NCBI GenBank assembly: GCA_039812845.1
Contig: JBDIBK010000059.1
Location: forward strand, 1 to 24,797
Reading direction: 5' to 3'
DNA from: JACTMJ01 sp039812845
GTDB lineage: Bacteria; Acidobacteriota; Terriglobia; Bryobacterales; Bryobacteraceae
Length of the DNA: 24,797 nt
Made by a program: the position numbers and the translations under genes
Notes under the pieces: model-generated
What the model was told of the DNA's origin: nothing
The model's input: only the letters and a program-made list of their open reading frames with translations
The model's database searches: none
Part shown: piece by piece, positions 13,850 to 24,100 of the stretch
How the letters are laid out: every line of letters starts with the position of its first letter
How positions within the stretch are numbered: position 1 is the stretch's first letter

Positions 13850-16800
13850 TTAGAAGCCGAGGCGAAGGCCGAAGCGGAATTCCCGCGAACGGCCCAACGC
13901 GGAATTCGAACTCGTGGAGAGAATCTTCCCGAAGTTCGAACTGTTCGCACTTCCGTTGGGGTTGGAGAAATGGGGCGTGTTGCTCAGGTTGAACGACTCC
14001 GCCCGGAATTGCATGTTGATTTTCTCCGTCAGTTTGAACGTGCGGAAGAGGCTCAGATCCACGTTCGCGGTTCCGGGGCCGCGCATGGTGTTTCGGCCGA
14101 CGGTGCCGAAGCGCACGTCCGTCACGCGCGCAAAGGCGCTGGTGTCGAACCACGTTCCGTCGTCGCCGATCTTGTTCATGTATTTGACATCGCCCTTCAC
14201 CTGGTCCGCCGTTTGCGTATTGCCCGGCATGTTGAGGCTCGATCCGGAGGAGGTCACCGTAAACGGCGCTCCCGTATAGGCCGCAAACAAGCCGTTAAAC
14301 TGCCAGCCGCCCAGGATAGCGGAAGCGACCCCCTCGGTGGCCCACTTCTTGCCCTCTCCGAAGGGCGCCTCATAGACGAAGCCCATCTGGAACATGTGTG
14401 CACGGTCAAAGTTCGACGTGGCACGGTTGCGATAGAACACGCTCGGCGCATTCCAGTTGAAGCCGGTCCAATCGCCATAGCTGGCCATGTCGATGGAGTG
14501 AGAGAACGTGTAAGCTCCCTTGAGGAACAGCCCATTCGCCAGGCGGCGGTTGAGTGTGGCCTGCAGGGAGTGGTACGAGCTATGCGTGCGGCCGTTGAAC
14601 TCGCGTGTGGTTGCCGTGCGGCCGAACTTTTGGAACAGCGGACGGCCCTCGTCGCCGGAGCCCGGAATCTGCGAGGCATTGACGTCGAGAAACGCGAAAC
14701 CGTTCACGGAAGCAGTCCCGACGTAGCCGACCGAGGTGACAAATTCACCGGGAAGCCGGCGCTCCACGATGAAGTTCCAGGATTGGATGTAGCCGCGCTT
14801 CAACTGCTGGTTCGCCACCGGGTACCCCAGTTCGGCGGAGTTGGGGACGGGAACGCGCCCGGTGCTGATATCCGGACAGCAGATGGGCAGGATGCCCACA
14901 TTGCCGCCGAGCGGCTTATTCGGGACGCCCGCCGCCACATAGTTCGGGTCGGTCGTGATCGGCTGGTAGCCGTTCGCGCCGTCGAACTGAGAAATGACGG
15001 TGAGGGGATACCAGCCGCGCAGCGCCTGCGCGCCCCACGGATGGGAGTGATAGGTGATGCCGTAGCCGCTGCGGATAACGGTCTTGCCGCCCAGTTGGTA
15101 GGCGAAGCCAAGACGCGGCGCAAACAGCTTCTTGCTCCAGCCCACGCCCAGATCTCTTGGCAAGTCGCCGCGGCCGCCAATCAAAGCCTCATTGGTGCTG
15201 GGATCGTAGGATTCGATGCCCATTCCGGCGGAACGGTGCCGGGTGGGATAGGCTTCCCATCGCAGGCCGACGTTGACCGTGAGTTTGGGAGTGACCCGCC
15301 AGCGGTCGCGCGCATAGAGAGCCCAGACGTTCTCGAAGCTGTTCATCTTGATGAACTGGCTGCTCTTGCCGGTGTAATTCGAAGCGCCGAGCAGAAACGC
15401 GGCCAGCCCGTTCCAGCCGTTCTCAAACGAGGGGGTTCCGTCCTGGAATCCGACGGATGCCTCGAGCGCGTCGGGATTCAGCGCCGTGACGCCGGGGTCG
15501 AATCCAAAAGCGCCGCGAGGGCCTTCGCCGAGTTCCGGCTGCCAGTGGTTCATGAGGTGGTGCAGGAACTCGAAACCGAAGCGGATCTCGTGCTTGCCGC
15601 GCATCCACCCAGCGTTCAGGTTCGCCGTGTACGACTGATCGTTTCGGAACAGCGGGTTCCACCCCTCCGGGTTGCCGAGGGTGGAGTAGTCCGAGATGTA
15701 GAAGGCGGGCATGCCGCTTTCCTTTTCATCCGGGCCGTTGGTGCCGGGGATTCCCATGACGTCGCTGCCAAAGTTCTTGCCTAGGTCCGGCGGCTGCACG
15801 TTTTGCCCGAAGCGGGTCCACCCGATGGTGCCGTCGATGAGGAACTGGGGCGTAAGGGAATAGGTTGTCCCGATCGCGGCCAGTTGGGTGAGGGTATGGC
15901 CCGATCCCAGCCCGCCGTCGCAGAGGCAATCTCCGCCGGCTGCGCCGAGGCCGAACTCGCCCTTCACGAGCGCGTTCATGACGCTGTATTTGCCCCAGAT
16001 CTGGTGTTTTTCACTCCGGTTCCAATTGACCTTGGCGTCCATGTTATTGCGGTTGAAGCGCTGCGTCCCTTGGTTGAAGTAGTTCTCCAGATCGCCCGGA
16101 CGATTGGGCTGGGGGATGAGCGCGACTAGCTTCGAGATGGCCGGATTGAGGCGCGCGCCCGGGATGACGTTCACCCGGCCGCCGCTTGAGAATACGGAGC
16201 GGCCCGTGCCGTCGAGATTTCCGGAATAGGGGTCGAAGATCATCCCCTCGCGGAGCTGGGTGAGCGGTCCCTCCGTGGTCGGCACGGATATGCTCCGCCC
16301 GCGGCTGTCGAGGATGGGCGCTCCCAGCATCCGGCTGAAATCGCCGGAACGGAAATCGGCCGTCGGCACGGAAAAGAGATCCGAGCGGCCGACGCGCTCA
16401 AAGGTGCCTTCCCAATCGGTGAAGAAGAACAGCTTGTTCCGCTTGACCGGCCCGCCGATGCTGCCGCCGAAGATGTTCCGGTTCCCTTTCGGCTTCGAGG
16501 TCTGGCCGGCGCGATTCTCGTCCCACGTCATCGCGCGGGTGGCGTTGTTGGCGTTGAACCAGAACAGGCTTCCGTGGAAATCGTTCGTGCCGGATTTCGT
16601 GGCCACCGTAACGGCCGCGCCGCCGGTCATTCCCTGATCCGCATCGAAGTTGTCCGTGGAGATGTTCACTTCCTCAATGCTTTCCACCGGGGGCACGTAG
16701 ACCATGTGATGCGGCATCGTGATGAGGATGTTCGCCGCGCCATCCACTTTGGTGTTGTTGGCGCCGCGCTCCTGCCCATTGATGTTGGTGGTGAAATCGC

Positions 16801-17365
16801 GCTGCGGCGTATCGATCACCGCATTCTGGAACGCCACGGGCGTGGCTCCCGGCACGAGGTTCATCAGACTCTGATAGTTGCGGTATCCGCCGAGCGGAAG
16901 GCTTTCCACGGCCTCCGAGCTCAGGTTTGTGCTGACGTCGGTCTTGGTTGTCTGCAGCACGGCCGCATTGGCCTCCACCGTGACGGATTCGGTCACATCG
17001 CCCACCTCCAGGCTGATGTCCGAACGGGTTACGGTGTTGATGTTGACGTTCACTCCCCGTTGCGTGACGGGTTTGAAGCCTTTGGCGCTGATCGTTACCT
17101 CGTACGAACCCTCCTGAAGGTTGGGGATCGCGAAATATCCGGTTTGGTTCGAGTTGGCCTGGCGAGACAAGCCCGTGGCGGCGTTCTTCACCGTCACCGT
17201 GGCACCCGCAATCACAGCGGCGGATTTGTCGGTTACGGTTCCGACGATGGAACCATAGAGCACCTGCGCCGAAGCAGCCAGCGGCGCGATACCGAGAAAA
17301 ACAAGCAGAGCGATTCTCAGCGGCGTGAGAATTCCGAAAAGCGGGAATTTACCGATTCTGTACAC
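13850..17365 (-). CDS. Oar-like TonB-dependent receptor 2
   Basis: A 1171-residue outer-membrane receptor of the same family as its two neighbours. A signal peptide ends LAASA before Gln34. The carboxypeptidase-regulatory-like domain (about 36-120) includes GTVTDKSAAVIAGATVTV, GYFAIPNLQEGSYEVTI and SAKGFKPV. The plug includes GGYRNYQSLMNLVPGA, NNTKVDGAANIL and GGAAVTVATKSGTNDFHG. The long barrel ends REFRFGLRLGF. I chose GTG 17365: GGGAGGGA sits 5 nt upstream and the protein then starts at the signal peptide; the upstream ATGs (17410, 17401) lack a ribosome-binding site and add non-signal residues. It is divergent from receptor 3, with 327 bp between them. Its 3' end is the closest visible match to the decayed copy at 12687-12838. 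The ligand is unknown. Confidence 0.9.
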   Translation of the reverse strand: MYRIGKFPLFGILTPLRIALLVFLGIAPLAASAQVLYGSIVGTVTDKSAAVIAGATVTVKNAATGLSRQANSNQTGYFAIPNLQEGSYEVTISAKGFKPVTQRGVNVNINTVTRSDISLEVGDVTESVTVEANAAVLQTTKTDVSTNLSSEAVESLPLGGYRNYQSLMNLVPGATPVAFQNAVIDTPQRDFTTNINGQERGANNTKVDGAANILITMPHHMVYVPPVESIEEVNISTDNFDADQGMTGGAAVTVATKSGTNDFHGSLFWFNANNATRAMTWDENRAGQTSKPKGNRNIFGGSIGGPVKRNKLFFFTDWEGTFERVGRSDLFSVPTADFRSGDFSRMLGAPILDSRGRSISVPTTEGPLTQLREGMIFDPYSGNLDGTGRSVFSSGGRVNVIPGARLNPAISKLVALIPQPNRPGDLENYFNQGTQRFNRNNMDAKVNWNRSEKHQIWGKYSVMNALVKGEFGLGAAGGDCLCDGGLGSGHTLTQLAAIGTTYSLTPQFLIDGTIGWTRFGQNVQPPDLGKNFGSDVMGIPGTNGPDEKESGMPAFYISDYSTLGNPEGWNPLFRNDQSYTANLNAGWMRGKHEIRFGFEFLHHLMNHWQPELGEGPRGAFGFDPGVTALNPDALEASVGFQDGTPSFENGWNGLAAFLLGASNYTGKSSQFIKMNSFENVWALYARDRWRVTPKLTVNVGLRWEAYPTRHRSAGMGIESYDPSTNEALIGGRGDLPRDLGVGWSKKLFAPRLGFAYQLGGKTVIRSGYGITYHSHPWGAQALRGWYPLTVISQFDGANGYQPITTDPNYVAAGVPNKPLGGNVGILPICCPDISTGRVPVPNSAELGYPVANQQLKRGYIQSWNFIVERRLPGEFVTSVGYVGTASVNGFAFLDVNASQIPGSGDEGRPLFQKFGRTATTREFNGRTHSSYHSLQATLNRRLANGLFLKGAYTFSHSIDMASYGDWTGFNWNAPSVFYRNRATSNFDRAHMFQMGFVYEAPFGEGKKWATEGVASAILGGWQFNGLFAAYTGAPFTVTSSGSSLNMPGNTQTADQVKGDVKYMNKIGDDGTWFDTSAFARVTDVRFGTVGRNTMRGPGTANVDLSLFRTFKLTEKINMQFRAESFNLSNTPHFSNPNGSANSSNFGKILSTSSNSALGRSREFRFGLRLGF

Positions 17366-17692
17366 AGCTCCCTCCCAAATGCGAAATTCGGACAGTATCA
17401 TCGCTATCACTCAATCCCTTCGGAATCAAGCGGGAGAGAACTTCAGAGTTTAGGGGCCGATTCTATCTCACTATCGGTTGCCGCCGCGCGGAATTGTGTC
17501 CGCAAAACGTACCTTCAGTACTATTAGGTGCCATGGGCTGGTGCCCGCTTATGGTTACATGTGTTGCATATCCCGTCATGCCTCATTAGCGCTTGTTAAT
17601 GCTATAACTATTAATCTCTTCCACCATCTTCTGGATTTACTGAAATTTGAAACCCTGATATTCTGTCGCCCAGAAAGGGGTCTTCGAGACAT
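17366..17692. promoter_or_regulatory. Divergent control region between receptors 2 and 3
   Basis: 327 bp that must carry both receptor promoters. The stretch 17581-17665 is conspicuously AT-rich for this window (for example GCTATAACTATTAAT around 17601-17615), as expected for promoter or regulator-binding DNA. I could not find a -35/-10 pair at consensus spacing on either strand, so no exact site is called. No gene seen. Confidence 0.45.
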
Positions 17693-20600
17693 ATGCTGCG
17701 AAACCTTACTGGCATAACTGTGGGCCGGCTAACGGCTTTCTTGCTCGGTATCGCTTTGACGATTGGAATAACGACGGCGAACGCGCAGGAAGTAAGCGCG
17801 AGTTTGACCGGAAGCGTGACCGACCCTTCCGGCGCCGCCATTGCCGGAGCGTCCGTCGGTATTACGGAGACGACGCGCGGCTTGACGTATCCAACCACAA
17901 CCAATGAAGCGGGAGTCTACTTTTACCCCAGGATCCCTCCTGGAATCTATAACCTCCGTGTGGAATCGCAGGGCTTCAAGGCGTCCCTGCGGGAGGGGCT
18001 GTCGCTCGAAGTCAACCAGAGGGCACGGTTCAACGTGGTTATGGAAGTGGGCGCCGTGAACGAATCGGTGGAGGTGAGCGGTGAGCCGCCGCTGCTGCAG
18101 ACCGATACGACCGTCGTCGGCAACACAATCACTTCCAATAAGATTGAGAACCTGCCTCTGCTGAGCAGGAATTACATTTCGACCCTCCTGCTGACGCCGG
18201 GCGTCACCACGACCAACCCAGCCGACTTCAATAATGACCGGCGCACCTCCGGAGGCGGCCGTCCCTACGTGAACGGCAATCGCAAGGAGGCCAACAACTT
18301 CCTGCTGGATGGCATCGACAATAACCAAGTGTCCGACAACCTTACGGCGTACCAGCCCAATCCAGATTCCATTTCCGAAGTGAAGATGATTACGAACAAT
18401 GCCTCCGCGGAGTTTGGAAATTTCCAGGGTGGCGTTGTGAATGTGGTTCTCAAGGGAGGGACGAACGAACTGCACGGTTCGGTGTTCCATTTCTTCAAGA
18501 ACGACAAGCTGAATGCAAACGCATGGGCCCGAAACTGGAATATCGACCCGACCACCGGGCGTTCTCTTCCCAGGGTGCCGGTGCGGTACAACTCGTTCGG
18601 ATTCACCGCGGGCGGACCCGTATTTATCCCCAAGTTCTTCGATGGAAGAAACAAGCTCTTCTTCTTCGTGGACTATATGGGGCTTCGGCGGCCCTTTCCC
18701 GCGGCCGTAAGCACCCCGACGGTGATGCCGACCGCTTTCCGGAACGGAGACTTCTCGCGTCTTCTGAACCTGCAACAAGAGCTGGGCCGCGCCAATGTGC
18801 AGCTTTACAACCCATTCAACGTTTTGGCCGACGGCACGCGCGCCCCGTTCGCGAACAATCAGATTCCGGCCGGAATGATCAGCCCGGCCGCGAAAGCGCT
18901 GCTTGGCGACAGCACGAACTACCCCGCGCCGCTGAGCAACGATCTCCGGTTCAATCAGCTCAACGTCGCCACCAGCAAGCTCACCCTCGACCAGGGCGAC
19001 GTCCGGGTGGACGCGAAGCCGAACGAGCGCAACGACCTGTCGATCCGGTATTCGCACAGCACGCAGAGCAACCCCGGGACGAACTCGTTCCCGCTGCTCT
19101 TCGGAACCTTCAATGAATCGCCCTTCAAGGCGGGGGTGGTCAACTGGACTCACACCTTCACGCCCACGCTCGTGAACGAGGCGCGGGTGGGCGTAAACCG
19201 GATCACGCTGTTCAATGGCGGGACCGACAAGGGCTTCGAAGACCTGAACGCGAAGTACGGCATCGCGGGCGTCAACAGCCCCGGATTGCTGAGCATCCAG
19301 TTCAGCAACAGCCTTACCAGCAACATCGGGAATTCCAATATCGGAACCCAGCAACTGTTCGCGAACACAACCTATCAGTTTGTGGACAACCTGACGATTA
19401 TCCGCGGCCAGCACATGATGAAGATGGGCGGGCAACTGCTTCGCCAGCAGATGAACACCTTCTTTGCCGGCAATAACGGGCGAACCGGCTTCCTCGCCTT
19501 CAGCGGACGCTTCACGGGACGCACGTCCAGCCAGTTTGCCTGGTCCGACGCGGATTTCCTGCTGGGGCTTCCGGAAACGCTGGGCCGCGGCCTGCAAAGC
19601 GGAACGTGGGGGCACCGGAAGTGGATTACCGGAATCTATTTTCAGGACGACTGGCGCATCCACCGAAGCCTTACACTGAACCTGGGTTTGCGCTGGGAGT
19701 ATCACACGCCGCTGGTGGAAGTGAAAGACCGTCAGGCGAACTTTGAGATGTTCTCCGGCAAGCTGCTGCTGGCCGGGAAGGATGGAAACAGCCGCGCGCT
19801 CTATGAGCCCTTCACCAAGGATTTCCAGCCGCGGGTTGGCTTTGCATGGTCCGCCCGGGATCACTTAGTGGTTCGCGGCGCTTACACGATCTCCAGCTTT
19901 ATGGAGGGAACGGGAACCAATCTGCGGCTGCCGCTGAACCCGCCGTTCAACCAGGAGTTCGAAGGCCGCTATGACAGTCCCACGTTCCAGTTGCCGGGCT
20001 CCACTCTTTCGCAGGGCCTGACGGCGCTCGGCGCGGCGGACCCATTCTCCGGCACGAACATCCGGCTGTGGGATCCCTTCGTCAGGCCCGCGAACACGCA
20101 GCAGTGGAACCTGACTCTCGAATACCAACTGCCGGCGGAATCCGTGTTCACGCTGGGCTACATCGGGCAGAAGGGCCACCGCCTGGTGGTGCCCATGCCC
20201 TACCGGCAGCGCATCTTGCAGCCGGGCGGAACTCCACTGCCAAGCCCGTTTCTAAGCGGGAATCCGCTGCTGAACAAGATCACTCAGATTTCCGGCACGG
20301 CATCGAACGGCAACCAGCAATACCATGGGCTGCAGGCCACATACCGCAAGCGGTTCGGCGGCGGCCTGGAGCTTCTCACGAACTACACGTTCTCCAAGGG
20401 GATGAGCGACGCCATCGGGTATTACGGGGAAGGCGGCCAGGCCGGCTCGCAATCCGCATACTGGCAGAACCTCTATGACCAGAAGGCGGAATGGGGGCCA
20501 ACGTATTTCGATGCGACGCACATGTTCAATGTGAGCCATGTGTGGGATGTGCCGATCGGGAAGGGAAAATGGATCGGCAAAGGAATGCCGGCGGTGGTGG

Positions 20601-21049
20601 ACTACATCATCGGGAACTGGCAGATCGGGGGCATTCTGACGCTGCGCTCCGGCTTCCCCCTCACGATCCGGGGTCCGGACAACTCTGGCACGTTGTCGCG
20701 CGGCGCACGCGCGGACCGGATTGCCACGGGCGGCACTCTGGGCGAGGTGGGGCCGCGTTCGCGCTGGTTCGACACCACGGCCTACACAGTGGCTAAGAGC
20801 GGAACCTTCGGCAGCGCTGGGAATGGCACGGAACGCGGCCCGTCGCAGAAGCAATACGATGTTTCCATCCAGAAGGAGTTCCCGCTCGGAGAGAAGGCCA
20901 AACTTGAAGTTCGGGGCGAATTCCTGAACCTGACCAACACCCCGCAATTCAACGGCCCGAACCGGACGGTGAACAGCGCGACGTTTGGCGAAATCACCAG
21001 CGCGCAGAACGAGCGGCAGGGCCAGATCGCGCTGCGCGTGACGTTCTAA
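17693..21049 (+). CDS. Oar-like TonB-dependent receptor 3
   Basis: A 1118-residue outer-membrane receptor. A signal peptide ends TTANA before Gln32. The carboxypeptidase-regulatory-like domain (about 37-120) includes GSVTDPSGAAIAGASV, GVYFYPRIPPGIYNLRV and SQGFKASL. The plug includes SRNYISTLLLTPGV, NNFLLDGIDNNQV and EFGNFQGGVVNVVLKGGTN. The barrel ends GQIALRVTF with terminal Phe. It is as divergent from receptors 1 and 2 as they appear from each other, so these are old paralogues rather than a recent tandem duplication. The ribosome-binding site is modest (GAAAGGGG about 12 nt before ATG 17693), but the start fits the signal peptide. It is divergent from receptor 2 and convergent with the RND pump gene, with 78 bp between stops. 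The substrate is unknown. Confidence 0.9.
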   Translation: MLRNLTGITVGRLTAFLLGIALTIGITTANAQEVSASLTGSVTDPSGAAIAGASVGITETTRGLTYPTTTNEAGVYFYPRIPPGIYNLRVESQGFKASLREGLSLEVNQRARFNVVMEVGAVNESVEVSGEPPLLQTDTTVVGNTITSNKIENLPLLSRNYISTLLLTPGVTTTNPADFNNDRRTSGGGRPYVNGNRKEANNFLLDGIDNNQVSDNLTAYQPNPDSISEVKMITNNASAEFGNFQGGVVNVVLKGGTNELHGSVFHFFKNDKLNANAWARNWNIDPTTGRSLPRVPVRYNSFGFTAGGPVFIPKFFDGRNKLFFFVDYMGLRRPFPAAVSTPTVMPTAFRNGDFSRLLNLQQELGRANVQLYNPFNVLADGTRAPFANNQIPAGMISPAAKALLGDSTNYPAPLSNDLRFNQLNVATSKLTLDQGDVRVDAKPNERNDLSIRYSHSTQSNPGTNSFPLLFGTFNESPFKAGVVNWTHTFTPTLVNEARVGVNRITLFNGGTDKGFEDLNAKYGIAGVNSPGLLSIQFSNSLTSNIGNSNIGTQQLFANTTYQFVDNLTIIRGQHMMKMGGQLLRQQMNTFFAGNNGRTGFLAFSGRFTGRTSSQFAWSDADFLLGLPETLGRGLQSGTWGHRKWITGIYFQDDWRIHRSLTLNLGLRWEYHTPLVEVKDRQANFEMFSGKLLLAGKDGNSRALYEPFTKDFQPRVGFAWSARDHLVVRGAYTISSFMEGTGTNLRLPLNPPFNQEFEGRYDSPTFQLPGSTLSQGLTALGAADPFSGTNIRLWDPFVRPANTQQWNLTLEYQLPAESVFTLGYIGQKGHRLVVPMPYRQRILQPGGTPLPSPFLSGNPLLNKITQISGTASNGNQQYHGLQATYRKRFGGGLELLTNYTFSKGMSDAIGYYGEGGQAGSQSAYWQNLYDQKAEWGPTYFDATHMFNVSHVWDVPIGKGKWIGKGMPAVVDYIIGNWQIGGILTLRSGFPLTIRGPDNSGTLSRGARADRIATGGTLGEVGPRSRWFDTTAYTVAKSGTFGSAGNGTERGPSQKQYDVSIQKEFPLGEKAKLEVRGEFLNLTNTPQFNGPNRTVNSATFGEITSAQNERQGQIALRVTF

Positions 21050-21074
21050 GCGTGAACCTTTTCCCTTCCCTCGC

Positions 21075-21114
21075 CGGCTCCGGGCCCCTCTCAAAGGAGT
21101 GGGGTCTGGAGCCG
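21075..21114. terminator. Possible bidirectional terminator between convergent genes
   Basis: CGGCTCC (21075-21081) pairs with GGAGCCG (21108-21114), and GGCCCC (21083-21088) with GGGGTC (21101-21106), using wobble pairs, around a 12-nt loop. It lies between two converging stop codons, the usual place for a shared terminator, but neither side has a good T tract. Confidence 0.4.
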
Positions 21115-21127
21115 ATCGGGCATAGGG

Positions 21128-24100
21128 TTAATCGCCCGCGTGCTGCGGAAGCGGGGCGCGCGCGGCGACGGTTTCCGGCAGGACTTCCACGTCTTCTTCA
21201 CTGCCCCGGCCGCCAAACCAGCGCTTCCACAGAGCGGTCTGGGTGATGTCGTCAAAGAGGGAGTACGCCACTGGCGTCACAAGGAGCGTGAGCAGCAGGG
21301 AGAGGCTCTGCCCGCCGATGACCACCACGGCGATCGCGCGGCGCTCTTCCGAACCCGGACCCGTACCGAGCGCCAACGGGGCCATTCCCGCCACCAGCGC
21401 AAGCGTCGTCATCAGAATGGGCCGCAGCCGGTCCCGGTTGCCCTGGATGATCGCCTGATAGCGCTCCAAGCCCTTGCGGCGCAGGCTGTTCATGTGGTCA
21501 ATCTGCAGGATGGAGTTCTTCTTCACAACCCCGAAGAGCACGAGCATTCCAAGAGCCGAATAGAGATTCAGCGTATTTCCCGTCGCCCACAGCGAAAAGA
21601 GCGCAAAGGGGATGGAAAGAGGCAGCGAAAGGAGAATCGTGAACGGGTGGATGAGGCTGTCAAACTGGGAGGCCAGCACCATATACATGAAAATTACCGA
21701 CAGCCCGAAGGCGATCAGGAATTCACGGCCGGTCTGTTCTAACTCGCGGCCACGCCCGGAAACGCTGGTGGTGTAGGCGGGCGGCATGTTCATCTCGTCG
21801 GCGGCCTTGCGCAGGGCGTCCAAGCGGTCCGCCAATGCGTAGCCGTCGCCGATGGAGGCGCGGATACTGCTCTGCCGCTGGCGGTCCAGGCGGTCAATGC
21901 GGCTGGGGATGGTGGAGGGCACGATTTTTACGAGGTTATCGAGACGCGTGAGCTCTCCATTGGCACGGGGAACATAGAGACGCGAGATCACTTGGGGATC
22001 GTCGCGATATTGCTCCGTCAGGCGCAGTTGCACGTCGTAATCTTCATTCACGCTGGGATCCCGGAAGCGGGTCACCCGGACGTCGCCGCCAACCATGGTC
22101 CGCAGCGCTTGCGCGATGTCCGCCACTTTCACGCCCAGGTCGGCCGCGCGCTTGCGGTCAATTTCCACGCGAAGCTCCGGGCGGTCCAGCTTGAGGGTGG
22201 TATCCGCGTCGTAAATGCCGCCCAGGGTTTCGGCGCGCTGGCGCAGTTGCTCCGCGTAGGCGGCAAGCTTCTCCAGTTCCGGGCCGCGAATGACGAAGTC
22301 AATCTCAAAATTGCCGCCGCCAATGTTGAACGAGGGGAAGTTGCGCACCTGGGCGCGCAAGTCAGTGTATTTGCGCAAGGCGCGGCGAACCTGCATCATG
22401 ACATCGCGCTGCGAGTAGTTGTTGCGGAAGGCTTCGCCGGGATCCAGGTGAATAAGGCCGCGGAAGAAGCGGCCGATGCTGAACACACGCTCTTCGATTG
22501 GCACGATGCGCACATAGAGCCGCGCGGTGTTCACGCGGGCCATATAGCTGCCACCCACTTCCGAGAGCACCACTTTCACTGCGGGAATTTTTCGGATATC
22601 CCCTTCCACGCGGTCGAGCGCCTGGGACATTGCGGTGAGGCTCGCCGTCTCCGGCGCCGTGACCGAAACCTCAAACTCGTTTTCGTCGATGTCGCCGGGC
22701 AGGTATTCCTGGCGCACCACTTTGTAGAGAGGCACGGACGAGAGGATCACCAGCAGAGCCAGCATGGAAACCGCGAAACGGTGCCGCATGACGAAATGGA
22801 GCATGCGGGTATAGGCACGGTCAATATAGGCGTAGTAGCCTTCCCTGGAGTGGCCGCCGACGGCGTCTTCGCGCCGCAGAAGGCGCGCGCTCATCATGGG
22901 CGTCAGGGAGAACGAAACCAGCAGGCTCACCATGATGGCCACGGCCGCCGTGATGCCGAACTGGTAGAGGAAGCGGCCGGAAACGCTCGACATGAACGAG
23001 ACGGGCACGAAAATCACCACCAGGCTCAGCGTGGTGGCCAGGACGGCGAGGCCGATATCGGCGGTGGCTTCGCGCGCGGCCACCATCGGGGTCATTTTCT
23101 TTTCTTCAACGAAGCGGAAAATGTTTTCGAGCACGACGATGGCATCGTCGATCACAATGCCCACCATCAGCACCAGGGCCAGCATGGTGACGCTGTTGAG
23201 CGTGAAGCCGAGCACCTCCATCATGGCGAAGGTGGAGATCACGGAAGTAGGGATGGCGATTCCCGCAATGATGGTGCTGCGCCAACTGCGCATGAACGCC
23301 AGAACCACCAGACAGGCGAAGATGCTGCCCAGAACGAGATGGACGTTAATTTCATGCAAGGCCGCTTCGATGAAGCGCGACTGATCCTGGATGACTTCCA
23401 TGCGCACATCGGCTGGCAATTGCGCCTGCACCCGCCGCATGTTTTCCTTTACGGCTTCAATGGTGGCAACGGTATTCGCGCCGGATTGCCGGAGGATCCC
23501 CATCACCACGGTGGGCTTCCCGTTGAGCCGGGCGAGCGAGCGCTGTTCCTTGGCGCCGTCTTCCGCGTAGCCGATATCGTTGATGCGGATGGGCGCGCCG
23601 TTCACCGTGCGAATGACGATATCGTTGAAGTCCCTCGGGTTCTCCACGCGCCCGATGGTGCGCAGGGATTCTTCGCGCAAGCTGTTGGTGACGTTGCCGC
23701 CGGGGATATCGGCGTTCTGCGAACGCAGCGCATCGAGAACGTCCCGAATGGAGAGCTTGTAGGCCTCCAGGCGTTCGGCATCGGCCCAGACGCTGATGGC
23801 GCGCTCCAGCCCGCCCACGATCCGCAGTTCCCCAACGCCGAGGCTGCGCTCCAGTTGGGGCTTCACGACTTTGTCGGCAAGCTCGGTGAGTTCGCGCGCC
23901 GTCCGGTCGCCGGAAAGGGCGATGGTGAGGACGGGCGTATTTTCGTTGTTGTACTTGGCGATAATCGGCGGGTCCGCATCCTCGGGCAAGAGCCGCAGAA
24001 CGGTTGCAACCCGGTCCCTGACGTCTTGCGCGGCGACATCGATATCGCGGCTGAGGTCGAAGGTGACCATCACCATGGAATTGCCGCTCGAGTTGATCGA

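Noticed and set aside
13721..15784. 687-residue + strand frame opposite receptor 2
   Set aside because: Shadow of the intact receptor on the minus strand, caused by high GC at third codon positions; no domain or start signal.
17729..19864. 711-residue minus-strand frame opposite receptor 3
   Set aside because: Antisense to an intact receptor with signal peptide, plug and barrel; the composition (rich in Arg, Val, Gly, His) is typical of a GC-rich shadow.
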